NCBI GenBank assembly: GCA_017518185.1
Contig: JAFWWB010000091.1
Location: 24,302 to 88,301 of the forward strand
Source of the DNA: Lachnospiraceae bacterium
GTDB lineage: Bacteria > Bacillota > Clostridia > Lachnospirales > Lachnospiraceae
DNA length: 64,000 nt
Reading direction: 5' to 3'
Shown here: piece after piece, positions 44,398 to 51,463 of the stretch
How positions within the stretch are numbered: the stretch's first letter is position 1
Layout of the letters: each line of letters starts with the position of its first letter
Program-made: the position numbers and the translations under genes
The notes under the pieces: model-generated
What the model saw: only the letters and a program-made list of their open reading frames with translations
What the model was told of the DNA's origin: nothing
The model's database searches: none

Positions 44398-45402
44398 GGT
44401 CACCGGCAGGATAATAAAGCTGAATACCAACGAATGCCCCTATCCCCCGTCACCTGAGGTGGAGAAGGCATTAAAGGCTCTTTCGGTTGATGAACTGAGG
44501 CTCTATCCCGCACCTGATGCGGCGGAACTGACGGAAGCCATAGCGGAGTTTCACGGGACACCGGCCTCGCGTATATTCGTGGGAGTGGGCTCCGACGATG
44601 TCATATCCGTGGCCTTTCAGGCATTTTTCAACGGGAGCGATCCGCTGCTCTTTCCGGATGTGACCTATTCCTTCTATCCCGTGTGGGCGGAGCTCTACGG
44701 CATACCCTACGAGACTCCGGCACTGGATGAGGGGTTCCACATCATTCCCGCGGATTATAAAAAGAAGAACGGAGGCATCATCTTTCCGAATCCGAATGCG
44801 CCCACAGGACTTTCGGAGGAGCTCTCTCTGATAGAGGATATAGTTTCCGCCAATCCGGAGAGCGTGGTGATCATTGACGAGGCCTATATGGATTTCGGCG
44901 GCGAGAGCGCGGCGGCGCTTACGGAGAAGTATGACAACCTCCTGGTCATAAGGACTTTTTCAAAGTCCAGGGCCCTGGCGGGACTGAGAGTGGGTTATGC
45001 CCTCGGAAACGAAAGGCTCATCGCACATCTGAACACCATAAAGTATTCCATCAATTCCTACACCATGAACCTGCCTTCCATAAAGCTGGGGGCTGCGGCA
45101 GTCCGGGATACGGCATACTTTGAGGAGATCGTGGGACGGGTCATCAAAACCAGGGAGAGGATGAAGACGGAGCTTAAGCGGCTGGGCTTTCCTTCCCGGA
45201 TTCAAAGGCCAATTTCGTGTTCGCAAGCCACAAAAGCGTTCCGGCGGAGGAGATATTCAAATACCTCAGGGAGAACCGGATCTTTGTAAGATATTTTAAG
45301 CTGCCCCGCATAGACAACAGCTTAAGGATCACGGCCGGGACGGATGAAGAGGCGGATGCGCTGATAGCAGCCCTGGAAAAGATGCCGGGGATAGGAGAAT
45401 GA
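44339..45402 (+). pseudogene. hisC: Histidinol-phosphate aminotransferase-like gene, frameshifted
   Basis: A fold-type I PLP aminotransferase of the HisC/CobD group, about 354 residues if restored. The first frame (44339-~45190) holds KLNTNECPYPPSPEV, FVGVGSDDVI, the PLP region IIFPNPNAPTGLS, VIIDEAYMDF and the cofactor lysine in TFSKSRALAGLRVGYA. Near 45190-45197 homology moves to another frame (FPDSKANFVFASHKSV...), which runs to TAG/TGA at 45402; the first frame then ends in unrelated sequence at 45289. One missing base in the CTTTCCTTCCC tract explains this. No slippery heptamer for programmed frameshifting is evident. GGGAGGAAAGG precedes ATG 44339. Confidence 0.85.
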
Positions 45403-45403
45403 C

Positions 45404-45895
45404 ATGCTGAATTACATCATAGTGTTTTTTATATCAATGGTACCCCTTATCGAACTCAGGGGGGCCATACCTTTTGCCTACGGCTTCAAGGCGGCAGATC
45501 CTTCATTTAACCTGCTGCTGGCCTATATCATCATTGCGGTGGGGAACATGCTTCCCGTGCCGGTGATATTCTTCTTCGCCAGAAAGGTGCTGGAGTGGGG
45601 AAAGGACAAGAAATACACGGCAAAATTCTTTACCTTCTGCCTGGAGAAAGGCCATAAGGGCGGTGAGAAGCTTCAGAAAAAAGCCGGGAGGGGGCTGTTT
45701 GTGGCGCTCATGCTCTTCGTGGGCATCCCGCTGCCGGGGACCGGAGCCTGGACAGGCACGCTGGCGGCAAGCCTGCTGGATATGAAGTTCAAAGACAGTG
45801 TCATAGCCGTGATGCTGGGAGTGGCCCTGGCCGGAGTCATAGTGGGGCTTTTATGTACCCTGGGCTTCGGGGCCTGGTTCGGCATAACAACCTGA
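45404..45895 (+). CDS. Small membrane protein, Sm_multidrug_ex / COG2426 family
   Basis: A 163-residue protein with four to five membrane helices: NYIIVFFISMVPLIELRGAI, LLLAYIIIAVGNMLPVPVIF, GLFVALMLFVGIPLPGTGAW and IAVMLGVALAGVIVGLLCTL. The ELRGAIPFAYGF and GIPLPGTGAWTG motifs are those of a family loosely annotated as a putative small multidrug exporter; true function is unknown. The gene starts one base after the hisC-like frame, so it belongs to the 41816 operon. It is convergent with the CPBP/HAD gene, 14 bases apart. Confidence 0.82.
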   Translation: MLNYIIVFFISMVPLIELRGAIPFAYGFKAADPSFNLLLAYIIIAVGNMLPVPVIFFFARKVLEWGKDKKYTAKFFTFCLEKGHKGGEKLQKKAGRGLFVALMLFVGIPLPGTGAWTGTLAASLLDMKFKDSVIAVMLGVALAGVIVGLLCTLGFGAWFGITT

Positions 45896-45909
45896 GAAAT
45901 ACGGATGTA

Positions 45910-46374
45910 CTAGGAAAGACGTGATATCAGAAAGATAAAAGTATTTGCTGAGATATGAAATGCGAGAGGGGCCGAAAGGCCCTTTTCCTTTTGCATGAGC
46001 CTTCCCATTATGAGGCCGCAGATAAAGGCGTAGATCCCCTGGATGAGGTTCCCGTGGTAGATGCCGAAAAAGAGGGCGCTCAGGAAAAGGGCGATCTTTT
46101 CACCGAAGACCCGCTCCATACGGCCAAGCAGCAGCCAGCGGAAGCAGAGCTCCTCCATAAGGGGAGCAAGGAGGCAGTAGAGCAGAAGTCCGCCTGCAAG
46201 AGGTATATCGTGGTTATAGGTGGCGCTTTCGAAAAAGGCGGCCACTTTATCCGCATCGTATATGAGGGGCAGGATAAGGCCCGCTGCCAGAGTGAGCAGG
46301 TGGTTGAGCACAAAGGAGGCAACTATGCCCGCAGCGCAGCAGGAGGCCAGCTTAAGGGGCAGCCTCTTCTTTTT
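45910..46374 (-). pseudogene. CPBP intramembrane protease domain, separated from the HAD gene by one in-frame TGA
   Basis: About 154 codons in the same frame as the HAD gene upstream. The frame runs from KKKRLPLKLASC through helices to the CPBP (Abi) signatures EELCFRWLLLGR, FFGIYHGNLIQGIYAFICG and LAFHISANTFIF, which carry the glutamates and histidines of this metalloprotease family. A GTG at 46311 could start a 133-residue product, but no ribosome site precedes it, and the early helices of the fold lie beyond the TGA in the HAD frame. A TGG-to-TGA change (PF-W-KKKR) in a single fused gene is the simplest reading. Confidence 0.72.
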
Positions 46375-47373
46375 TCAGAAGGGCAGGAAATGAAGCACGT
46401 CCCGTTTGCTGAAGATGAGCCACAGTATCATTATGGTCAGGGCCCTGACGCTTATGTAAAGGGCCAGGCTTATGACCGAGGAATTTGATCGGATAAAAGC
46501 ATCGGTTTCGCTGCTGCTGCCCTTCAGATGATCGATAAGGGATACGCCGAGACTCAGCAGACCCTGGTACAGCAGCCAGAATACCGCAAAGGGGGTGATC
46601 ATGTATATAGCCCGCAGGAAGGAATTCTCAGGCAGAGGGGGGATGTTCAGCTGTTCCTCGGCCGCCAGCCTGTCCTGCTTTATCCTCCAGAGCTCGGGAT
46701 CCTCGCCTCCCAGCAAAAGCTCCCTTAGCTCCAAAACGCTGCCTGCTATGGCATCCGCGCCGCAGGCGGCCAGTTCGCCGGGAGGGGCGTAGCCGTAACT
46801 TACTGCTATACCGTCTATGCCTGCCTTCGCTGCGGCTTCCATATCGAAGCGGCGGTCGCCCACCATGGCAGTCTTCAGAAGGGCAGGATCGTCCTTTGCG
46901 GGGACATGGCCGTAAAGCTGCTTAAGGGCCTCGTCCACAACCTCCTGTTTTGTGCCCAGGCTTCCGTCCAGCCCGCTTCCGACGATGACCTTGAAATACT
47001 TATACAGCCTGAAATGCTTCAGGATCTTTTCCACAAAGACCGTGGGCTTGGAGGAGGCGAGAGCCAGTGACACCCCGGAGGAGGCCAGCTCCTTAAGAAG
47101 GCTTTCCATGCCGGGATAAACCTCATTTTCCTTCCAGCCGGTAACGGAAAAACGCTCCCTGTAATAGGCTACCGCGGCATCGGCTGCATCACTGTCCATG
47201 GAATAAAACTCCATGAAGCTGTCCTTCAGGGGAGGTCCGATAAAAGGGGTAAGAGCATCGATCTCCGGAGGCTCTATCCCTGATCTTTCAAGTGCGTGCC
47301 GGACGGAGCCGCAGATCCCCTCTTTCGGGTCAGTCAGCGTACCGTCCAGATCAAAGAGTATATAAGAGTACAT
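46375..47373 (-). CDS. HAD phosphatase (PGPase-like) with a C-terminal membrane segment
   Basis: Residues 1-~215 are a HAD hydrolase of phosphoglycolate/pyrophosphatase type: nucleophile in FDLDGTLTDP, LALASSKPTVF, and the metal motif MVGDRRFDMEAA. It should remove phosphate from a small metabolite. The protein continues for ~115 residues with two hydrophobic segments (YMITPFAVFWLLYQGLLSLG; VISLALYISVRALTIMILWL), then TGA at 46375. The reading frame goes on into a CPBP protease domain, so this looks like the front of a HAD-membrane-protease fusion. The start is set at ATG 47373, close to motif I; ATG 47382 is an alternative. No clear ribosome site is seen. Confidence 0.78.
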   Translation of the reverse strand: MYSYILFDLDGTLTDPKEGICGSVRHALERSGIEPPEIDALTPFIGPPLKDSFMEFYSMDSDAADAAVAYYRERFSVTGWKENEVYPGMESLLKELASSGVSLALASSKPTVFVEKILKHFRLYKYFKVIVGSGLDGSLGTKQEVVDEALKQLYGHVPAKDDPALLKTAMVGDRRFDMEAAAKAGIDGIAVSYGYAPPGELAACGADAIAGSVLELRELLLGGEDPELWRIKQDRLAAEEQLNIPPLPENSFLRAIYMITPFAVFWLLYQGLLSLGVSLIDHLKGSSSETDAFIRSNSSVISLALYISVRALTIMILWLIFSKRDVLHFLPF

Positions 47374-47436
47374 GCTTGACATTTTGTCATAAAATGCGTA
47401 TATTATCAAGGAAAATCTGAATAAGTGCATTAAAGA

Positions 47437-47522
47437 CAGGGGAGTCCGTGCGGCGGACTGAGAGGAAGTGATCAAACTTCGACCCTAATACCTGATGCGG
47501 ATAATGCCGCCGTAGGAAGTCG
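47437..47522 (+). ncRNA. TPP (thiamine pyrophosphate) riboswitch
   Basis: Matches the THI-box: GGGGAGTCCG, CTGAGAGGAAGTG, GACCCTAATACCTGATGCGG, ATAATGCCGCCGTAGGAAGT. The first stem pairs GTCCG with CGGAC. It is followed by a terminator hairpin (47541-47572) and then thiT, so ligand binding should switch off transcription of thiamine uptake. Confidence 0.95.
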
Positions 47523-47540
47523 GATATGATGGTTAATTTG

Positions 47541-47572
47541 CAGGAACTCCGGCGCGCGGGTTCCTGTTTTTT
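47541..47572 (+). terminator. Riboswitch-controlled terminator before thiT
   Basis: Arms CAGGAAC (47541-47547) and GTTCCTG (47560-47566), then TTTTTT, 18 bases before the thiT ATG. It is the expression platform of the TPP riboswitch. Confidence 0.85.
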
Positions 47573-47589
47573 AAAGAAGGAGGAAAACA

Positions 47590-48291
47590 ATGGTAACTTA
47601 TAATGCAGAAGACGGAGCGTACTCCCTTACACAGGCCGGTATAGTTGTATCGGTGATACTGGTGGTCGTGGCAGTGATCATCGCGGCAGCCGGAGCGGTC
47701 TGGCTGTATAAGGGAGGAAAAAAGAAAGGGGAACAGGGTGAGAGCAGGATAACCGTAAAACAGCTGGTCTTTTCCGCCATGGCGCTGGCTCTGGCATTCC
47801 CGCTTTCGTACATAAAGGTGATACACTTTCCCTGGGGAGGTTCGGCCACCCTCTGCTCCATGTTCTTTGTGACCATAATAGGCTACTGGTACGGAGCGGG
47901 CGTGGGCTTTTCGGCGGCTTTCGCATACAGCCTGCTGCAGTTCATACAGGGGGGCAGCAGCTGGATGCTGTCACTGCCGCAGGTACTGCTGGATTACATA
48001 TTCGCCTTTACGGCGCTTGGCATCTCGGGCTTTTTTAAGGGAAAGAAACACGGTATGATCATCGGCTATCTGCTGGCTGTCTTTGCCAGAGGCGTCTTCC
48101 ACAGCCTGGGCGGCTACCTCTACTGGATGGACTACATGCCGGAGGAGTTTCCGCAGTCCCTTGCGATGTTATATCCCGTCATTTACAATTACGCGTATCT
48201 TGTGGCTGAAGCTGCGATCACGATAGTGATACTCATACTGCCGCCCGTAAGGAGCGCCCTTGCAGCTATAGAGAAGGAACGGAAATCGTAG
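47590..48291 (+). CDS. thiT: Thiamine ECF transporter substrate-binding subunit
   Basis: The membrane S-component that binds thiamine and docks on the shared energy-coupling module for import. ThiT core (~50-225) has six helices, with KVIHFPWGGSATLCSMFFV, YGAGVGFSAAFAYSLLQF, MLSLPQVLLDYIFAF and FHSLGGYLYWMDYMP, the thiamine-binding region. Unlike typical ThiT, it carries an added N-terminal helix (GIVVSVILVVVAVIIAAAGA) followed by KGGKKKGEQGE. The start is ATG 47590 with AAGGAGGA upstream. It is a single gene under the TPP riboswitch; EcfA/EcfT must be encoded elsewhere. Confidence 0.93.
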   Translation: MVTYNAEDGAYSLTQAGIVVSVILVVVAVIIAAAGAVWLYKGGKKKGEQGESRITVKQLVFSAMALALAFPLSYIKVIHFPWGGSATLCSMFFVTIIGYWYGAGVGFSAAFAYSLLQFIQGGSSWMLSLPQVLLDYIFAFTALGISGFFKGKKHGMIIGYLLAVFARGVFHSLGGYLYWMDYMPEEFPQSLAMLYPVIYNYAYLVAEAAITIVILILPPVRSALAAIEKERKS

Positions 48292-48300
48292 GAAAAAGGA

Positions 48301-48371
48301 AGATTTGCCTGACGGCAAATCTTTGAAGCGCCTCAAAGCCGGCGCGGGCTCCCCCGAGCATAGCTCGGGGG
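48301..48371. repeat. Two short perfect hairpins after thiT
   Basis: Hairpin A is AGATTTGCC-TGAC-GGCAAATCT (48301-48322). Hairpin B is CCCCCGAGC-ATA-GCTCGGGGG (48351-48371), followed by an A-rich tract. Neither has a T run on the + strand; they may be degraded intergenic repeats or mRNA 3' ends. Confidence 0.5.
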
Positions 48372-48380
48372 CAGAAAAAA

Positions 48381-48420
48381 GAAAAAACGGGGGCGGATCC
48401 TTATAAGGACGCTCCCGTTT
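48381..48420 (-). terminator. Terminator of the HD-GYP gene, including its stop codon
   Basis: On the - strand the arms AAACGGGAGCG and CGCCCCCGTTT (one G-U pair), plus an inner TCCTTATAAGGA, are followed by TTTTTT. The TAA stop (48403-48401) lies in the loop region. Confidence 0.75.
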
Positions 48421-49891
48421 CGGGTTTCTTGCCTTTGAGCACGCAGTCCTTGAGACAGCGGACTATCATCATGTCGAGTTTGCCCTCTTCTCCCATGGAC
48501 TCCAGTATTGACATGGCAGTATCAAGAGTGAGGGCTTTTTTATAGGGTCTGTCATCTGCCATCAGAGAGTCGAAGATGTCGCAGACGGTCAGTATCCTTG
48601 TGAGCAGATCCAGATCCCTGCCTGTCTTGTGGGCAGGATAGCCGCTGCCGTCCAGATACTCGTGGTGGTTGGCAGCGATCGTGCGGACCTTATTGTATTT
48701 GTCGGTGAAACGTATCTTTTCAAGTATCCTGTCGGTAAAGGTGACGTGCAGGTGCACCTCCTCCTTTTCCTCGTCGGTAAGGGTACCCTTGCGGATGTGG
48801 AGCCATTCCTTCTCCTGGGGAGAAAGATAGGGGATGGGGTCCCCGTTTTCGGGCTCATAGACCTGGGTGGACATGAAGTCCACGCGTGCTATATCCTCGT
48901 CAGTCAGATAATCACAGACATTCATGCGTTCCAGATCCATAAGGAAATTGGTAAGGCGCAGGTCGTCCATTGCCCACTGCGCATTGTCCAGCCTGTCTTC
49001 CAGCATGTCGATCTTCTTCATCAGCACGATCTTCTCCAGCTTGTTGTGGAGGTGGTCGTAGCCGGCACCCAGACGGGTGGACTTGTTGAGCACTTCCCTG
49101 GGAGTGATTATCTTTCCTATATCGTGGAGCATGGCAGCCATGGTGAGCTGTTCCATGTCGTTCTCGTTTAAGTAGACCTCGGTGACGCCCCTGGTGTGGA
49201 GGACGTTTATATATTCGCCCACCATCATGCAGTAGCCCGTAACGTGGTTGGTGTGGTTCGCGTTGTAAGGGGTCTTGGCATCGATGGCGGTGATCATGCA
49301 TTCCACAAAGGAATCCAGCAGCTCCTGCTGGTCCTGTATAAGTATCTTGTTGGTCAGGTTGTTGGCCATCTGGGATGCGATGGACACAACGGTACGCTCG
49401 CAGTTTTTGTCGAAGGACACCACATTGCCCTCATCATCCTTGCAGTTATAGAGCATCATAACTCCCAGCACCTTCTGGTTGGTGTCCATGATGGGGACCA
49501 TCATGACGGAGGAGGTGCGGTAATGGTTCTTCTCATCGCGTTCCTTTATCGCCTGGATATCGTACTTTCTCGTGTTGTATATATCCGAGATATTTATGAG
49601 TTTTTTGGTGATGCTGGCATTGGTGAAAAGATTACGCTCGCTGTCGTCGGCGGGGATCATGTCCGCCTGAGAAGAGGAGCGGCTGCCTTTTTTATCGAGA
49701 GTACGGTTGATATCGGAAAGATGCACAAGGGACCCTGTCTCCTCGTCAGTGATGTAAAGAGTACCGCCGTCAGCATTTGTAAAGCGCATGCTGGCGTCCA
49801 GTACCGTATCGAAAAGGCCGAAAAAGCTTGTCTGCGTGGCAAGATTATAGCCGACAGAAAGCAGATCCTCCATTTCAGGGCTAATGTGCAT
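48401..49891 (-). CDS. GAF-HD-GYP protein, probable cyclic-di-GMP phosphodiesterase
   Basis: A 496-residue cytoplasmic protein. Residues ~1-180 form a GAF domain (FTNADGGTLYITDEETG, SVMMVPIMDTNQKVLGVMM). The rest is an HD-GYP domain with the metal motif MLHDIGKIITP and the hallmark HHEYLDGSGYP, then LTRILTVCDIFDSLMADDRPY. It should linearise cyclic di-GMP under control of a ligand of the GAF domain. Between HD and GYP there is an extra ~100-residue helical insertion (IVLMKKIDMLEDRLDNAQW...), longer than in minimal HD-GYP domains. GAGG lies about 11 bases before the ATG; the promoter overlaps the divergent one. Confidence 0.9.
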   Translation of the reverse strand: MHISPEMEDLLSVGYNLATQTSFFGLFDTVLDASMRFTNADGGTLYITDEETGSLVHLSDINRTLDKKGSRSSSQADMIPADDSERNLFTNASITKKLINISDIYNTRKYDIQAIKERDEKNHYRTSSVMMVPIMDTNQKVLGVMMLYNCKDDEGNVVSFDKNCERTVVSIASQMANNLTNKILIQDQQELLDSFVECMITAIDAKTPYNANHTNHVTGYCMMVGEYINVLHTRGVTEVYLNENDMEQLTMAAMLHDIGKIITPREVLNKSTRLGAGYDHLHNKLEKIVLMKKIDMLEDRLDNAQWAMDDLRLTNFLMDLERMNVCDYLTDEDIARVDFMSTQVYEPENGDPIPYLSPQEKEWLHIRKGTLTDEEKEEVHLHVTFTDRILEKIRFTDKYNKVRTIAANHHEYLDGSGYPAHKTGRDLDLLTRILTVCDIFDSLMADDRPYKKALTLDTAMSILESMGEEGKLDMMIVRCLKDCVLKGKKPETGASL

Positions 49892-49943
49892 TCCGTAAGA
49901 TCCTCACAAAGGTGGTGTAAAAGGTGTTACAAACAGCCACATC

Positions 49944-49972
49944 ATTATATCAAATCGCTCGTTGACAGTAAA
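49944..49972 (-). promoter_or_regulatory. Promoter for the HD-GYP gene
   Basis: On the - strand: TTTACT (49972-49967), a 17-base spacer and perfect TATAAT (49949-49944), with a leader of about 45 bases. Its -35 box adjoins the -35 box of the opposite promoter. Confidence 0.5.
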
Positions 49973-49990
49973 GCGTTATTTTCCTATAAT
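49962..49990 (+). promoter_or_regulatory. Perfect consensus promoter giving a probably leaderless mRNA
   Basis: TTGACA (49962-49967), exactly 17 bases, TATAAT (49985-49990). The expected start of transcription, 49996-49998, coincides with the ATG at 49998 of the HAD gene. Confidence 0.75.
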
Positions 49991-49997
49991 TTATGGT

Positions 49998-50627
49998 ATG
50001 TTATTCTTGGATCTGGACGGGGTTTTGATAGACACTGAACCGCTGTACAGCCGCTTCTGGAGAGAGGCTGCCGCAGAGTATTCCTATGCCATGACGTATG
50101 AGGATTCCCTTTCCTTAAGGAGCCTTGACAATTCCCTGGCCAGGGAACGCTTTAAGGAGCTTCTTGACCGGGATGTATATGACATGATGAGGGAGCGGAG
50201 AAAGGCCCTTATGGAGAGATACCGTAAGGATCATCCCATACAGGCAAAGCCGGGGGCAAAGGAGCTTATGAAGGAGCTGGAGGAAAGACAGCTGCCCTAT
50301 TACATAGTCACCGCATCTCCGGCTGACAGGGCGGAGCGTTACATGACGGAGGCGGGGCTTCACTATGATGCCGACCGCTTTATCTCCACAAAGACAGTCC
50401 AGAGAGGTAAGCCCTGGCCGGACGTATACCTGGAGGCACTTCGGATCTCCGGCGCAAGGGCGTATGAGACCATAGCCGTGGAGGATTCCCCCAACGGCAT
50501 AAAGAGCGCGGCAGCAGCGGGGCTCAAGGCCGTGATGGTGCCGGATCTGACCGAACCCGGAGAAGAAGAACGCAGGCTCTGCTACAGGGTCTGCGGCAAT
50601 GTGCTGGAGGTACTGAAGCTGATATGA
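49998..50627 (+). CDS. HAD phosphatase, beta-phosphoglucomutase-like
   Basis: A 209-residue HAD hydrolase with a cap domain after motif I. Motifs are the nucleophile in MLFLDLDGVLIDTEP (Asp at residue 5), the Ser/Thr motif YIVTASPADRAE, the lysine region VQRGKPWPDVYLEA and the metal motif AVEDSPNGIKSAAAAG. It dephosphorylates or isomerises a small phosphorylated metabolite. Because the nucleophile is at residue 5, the start must be ATG 49998. No ribosome site is present and a perfect promoter ends 7 bases upstream, which points to leaderless translation. It overlaps the cytidylyltransferase gene by 4 bases. Confidence 0.87.
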   Translation: MLFLDLDGVLIDTEPLYSRFWREAAAEYSYAMTYEDSLSLRSLDNSLARERFKELLDRDVYDMMRERRKALMERYRKDHPIQAKPGAKELMKELEERQLPYYIVTASPADRAERYMTEAGLHYDADRFISTKTVQRGKPWPDVYLEALRISGARAYETIAVEDSPNGIKSAAAAGLKAVMVPDLTEPGEEERRLCYRVCGNVLEVLKLI

Positions 50628-51400
50628 GCGCAGGGATAAAAAAGGGCTGCATGTATGCCATCATACCCGCAAGAGCAGGCAGCAAGGGCGTTGCCAACAA
50701 GAACATACGCTGTGTGAAGGGATATCCTCTGATGGCTTATGCCATTGCGGCTGCAAAGAACTGCAGCGGCATCTCGAGAGTACTGGTATCCACGGATTCC
50801 GAGAGATATGCCGCGATAGCAGAGGCCTACGGGGCCGAGACGCCTTTCCTGCGGCCGGCGGAATTTGCAACGGACACTTCACCCGATATAGAGTTCATGG
50901 AGCATGCCATAGGGTGGCTGGCCGAAAACGAGGGAGAACTGCCGGAGTTCTTCATGCATCTGCGTCCAACCTCGCCGCTGAGGGAAGTGGATATACTGGA
51001 GGGGGCAGTAAAGAAGATGCTGGAGGATCCGGAAGCCACGAGTCTTCGGAGCGCCCATAAGCAGGTATTCCCGCCCTATAAGATGTTCTGTATAAGGGAG
51101 GACGGCTACTACCGCAGCTTCATGAAGGATATGACCATAGACGAGGCCAACAGCCCCAGGCAGGATTTTGACCAGGTATACACCCCGGACGGATACGTGG
51201 ACGTGCTCCGTACGGAGTTCATAAGGGAAAAGCATCTCATGCACGGGGATAAGGTGATCTCCTATATAATCCCGAAGGCAGTTGATGTGGATGCAAAGGA
51301 AGATCTGGAATATATCGAATTCGTGCTGGAGAGGGAAGCTTCCCCCATGCTTGAATATCTCAGGGAAAACTATAAGCCCCTTGAGGAGATGGAGCTGTAG
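50624..51400 (+). CDS. Acylneuraminate cytidylyltransferase-like enzyme
   Basis: A 258-residue nucleotidyltransferase of the NeuA/KdsB group, which activates sialic or related nonulosonic acids with CTP. Signature regions are YAIIPARAGSKGVANKNIR, SRVLVSTDSERYAAIAEAYG, FFMHLRPTSPLREVDILEGA and YTPDGYVDVLRT. Coupled to the upstream HAD phosphatase by an ATGA overlap; phosphatase-cytidylyltransferase pairs are common in such sugar pathways. No nonulosonate synthase is present here, so the sugar is unknown. It probably serves surface glycan or glycoprotein synthesis. Confidence 0.85.
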   Translation: MSAGIKKGCMYAIIPARAGSKGVANKNIRCVKGYPLMAYAIAAAKNCSGISRVLVSTDSERYAAIAEAYGAETPFLRPAEFATDTSPDIEFMEHAIGWLAENEGELPEFFMHLRPTSPLREVDILEGAVKKMLEDPEATSLRSAHKQVFPPYKMFCIREDGYYRSFMKDMTIDEANSPRQDFDQVYTPDGYVDVLRTEFIREKHLMHGDKVISYIIPKAVDVDAKEDLEYIEFVLEREASPMLEYLRENYKPLEEMEL

Positions 51401-51463
51401 AAATGAAGGTTATCCCGGAAGGAACCGGGTGATCATAATTCTTTATCCTGAAAGGAGAAAACA

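Noticed and set aside
45185-45200. Programmed -1 frameshifting in hisC
   Set aside because: No X-XXY-YYZ heptamer in the right frame and no clear downstream stimulatory structure; a one-base deletion is simpler.
46375-46377. TGA in HAD-CPBP as selenocysteine or as tryptophan through a changed genetic code
   Set aside because: Many other genes here end normally at TGA, so the code is standard. The position falls in a basic linker, where no Cys/Sec active site is expected. A short GAGGC/GCCTC pairing downstream is too weak to call a SECIS element.
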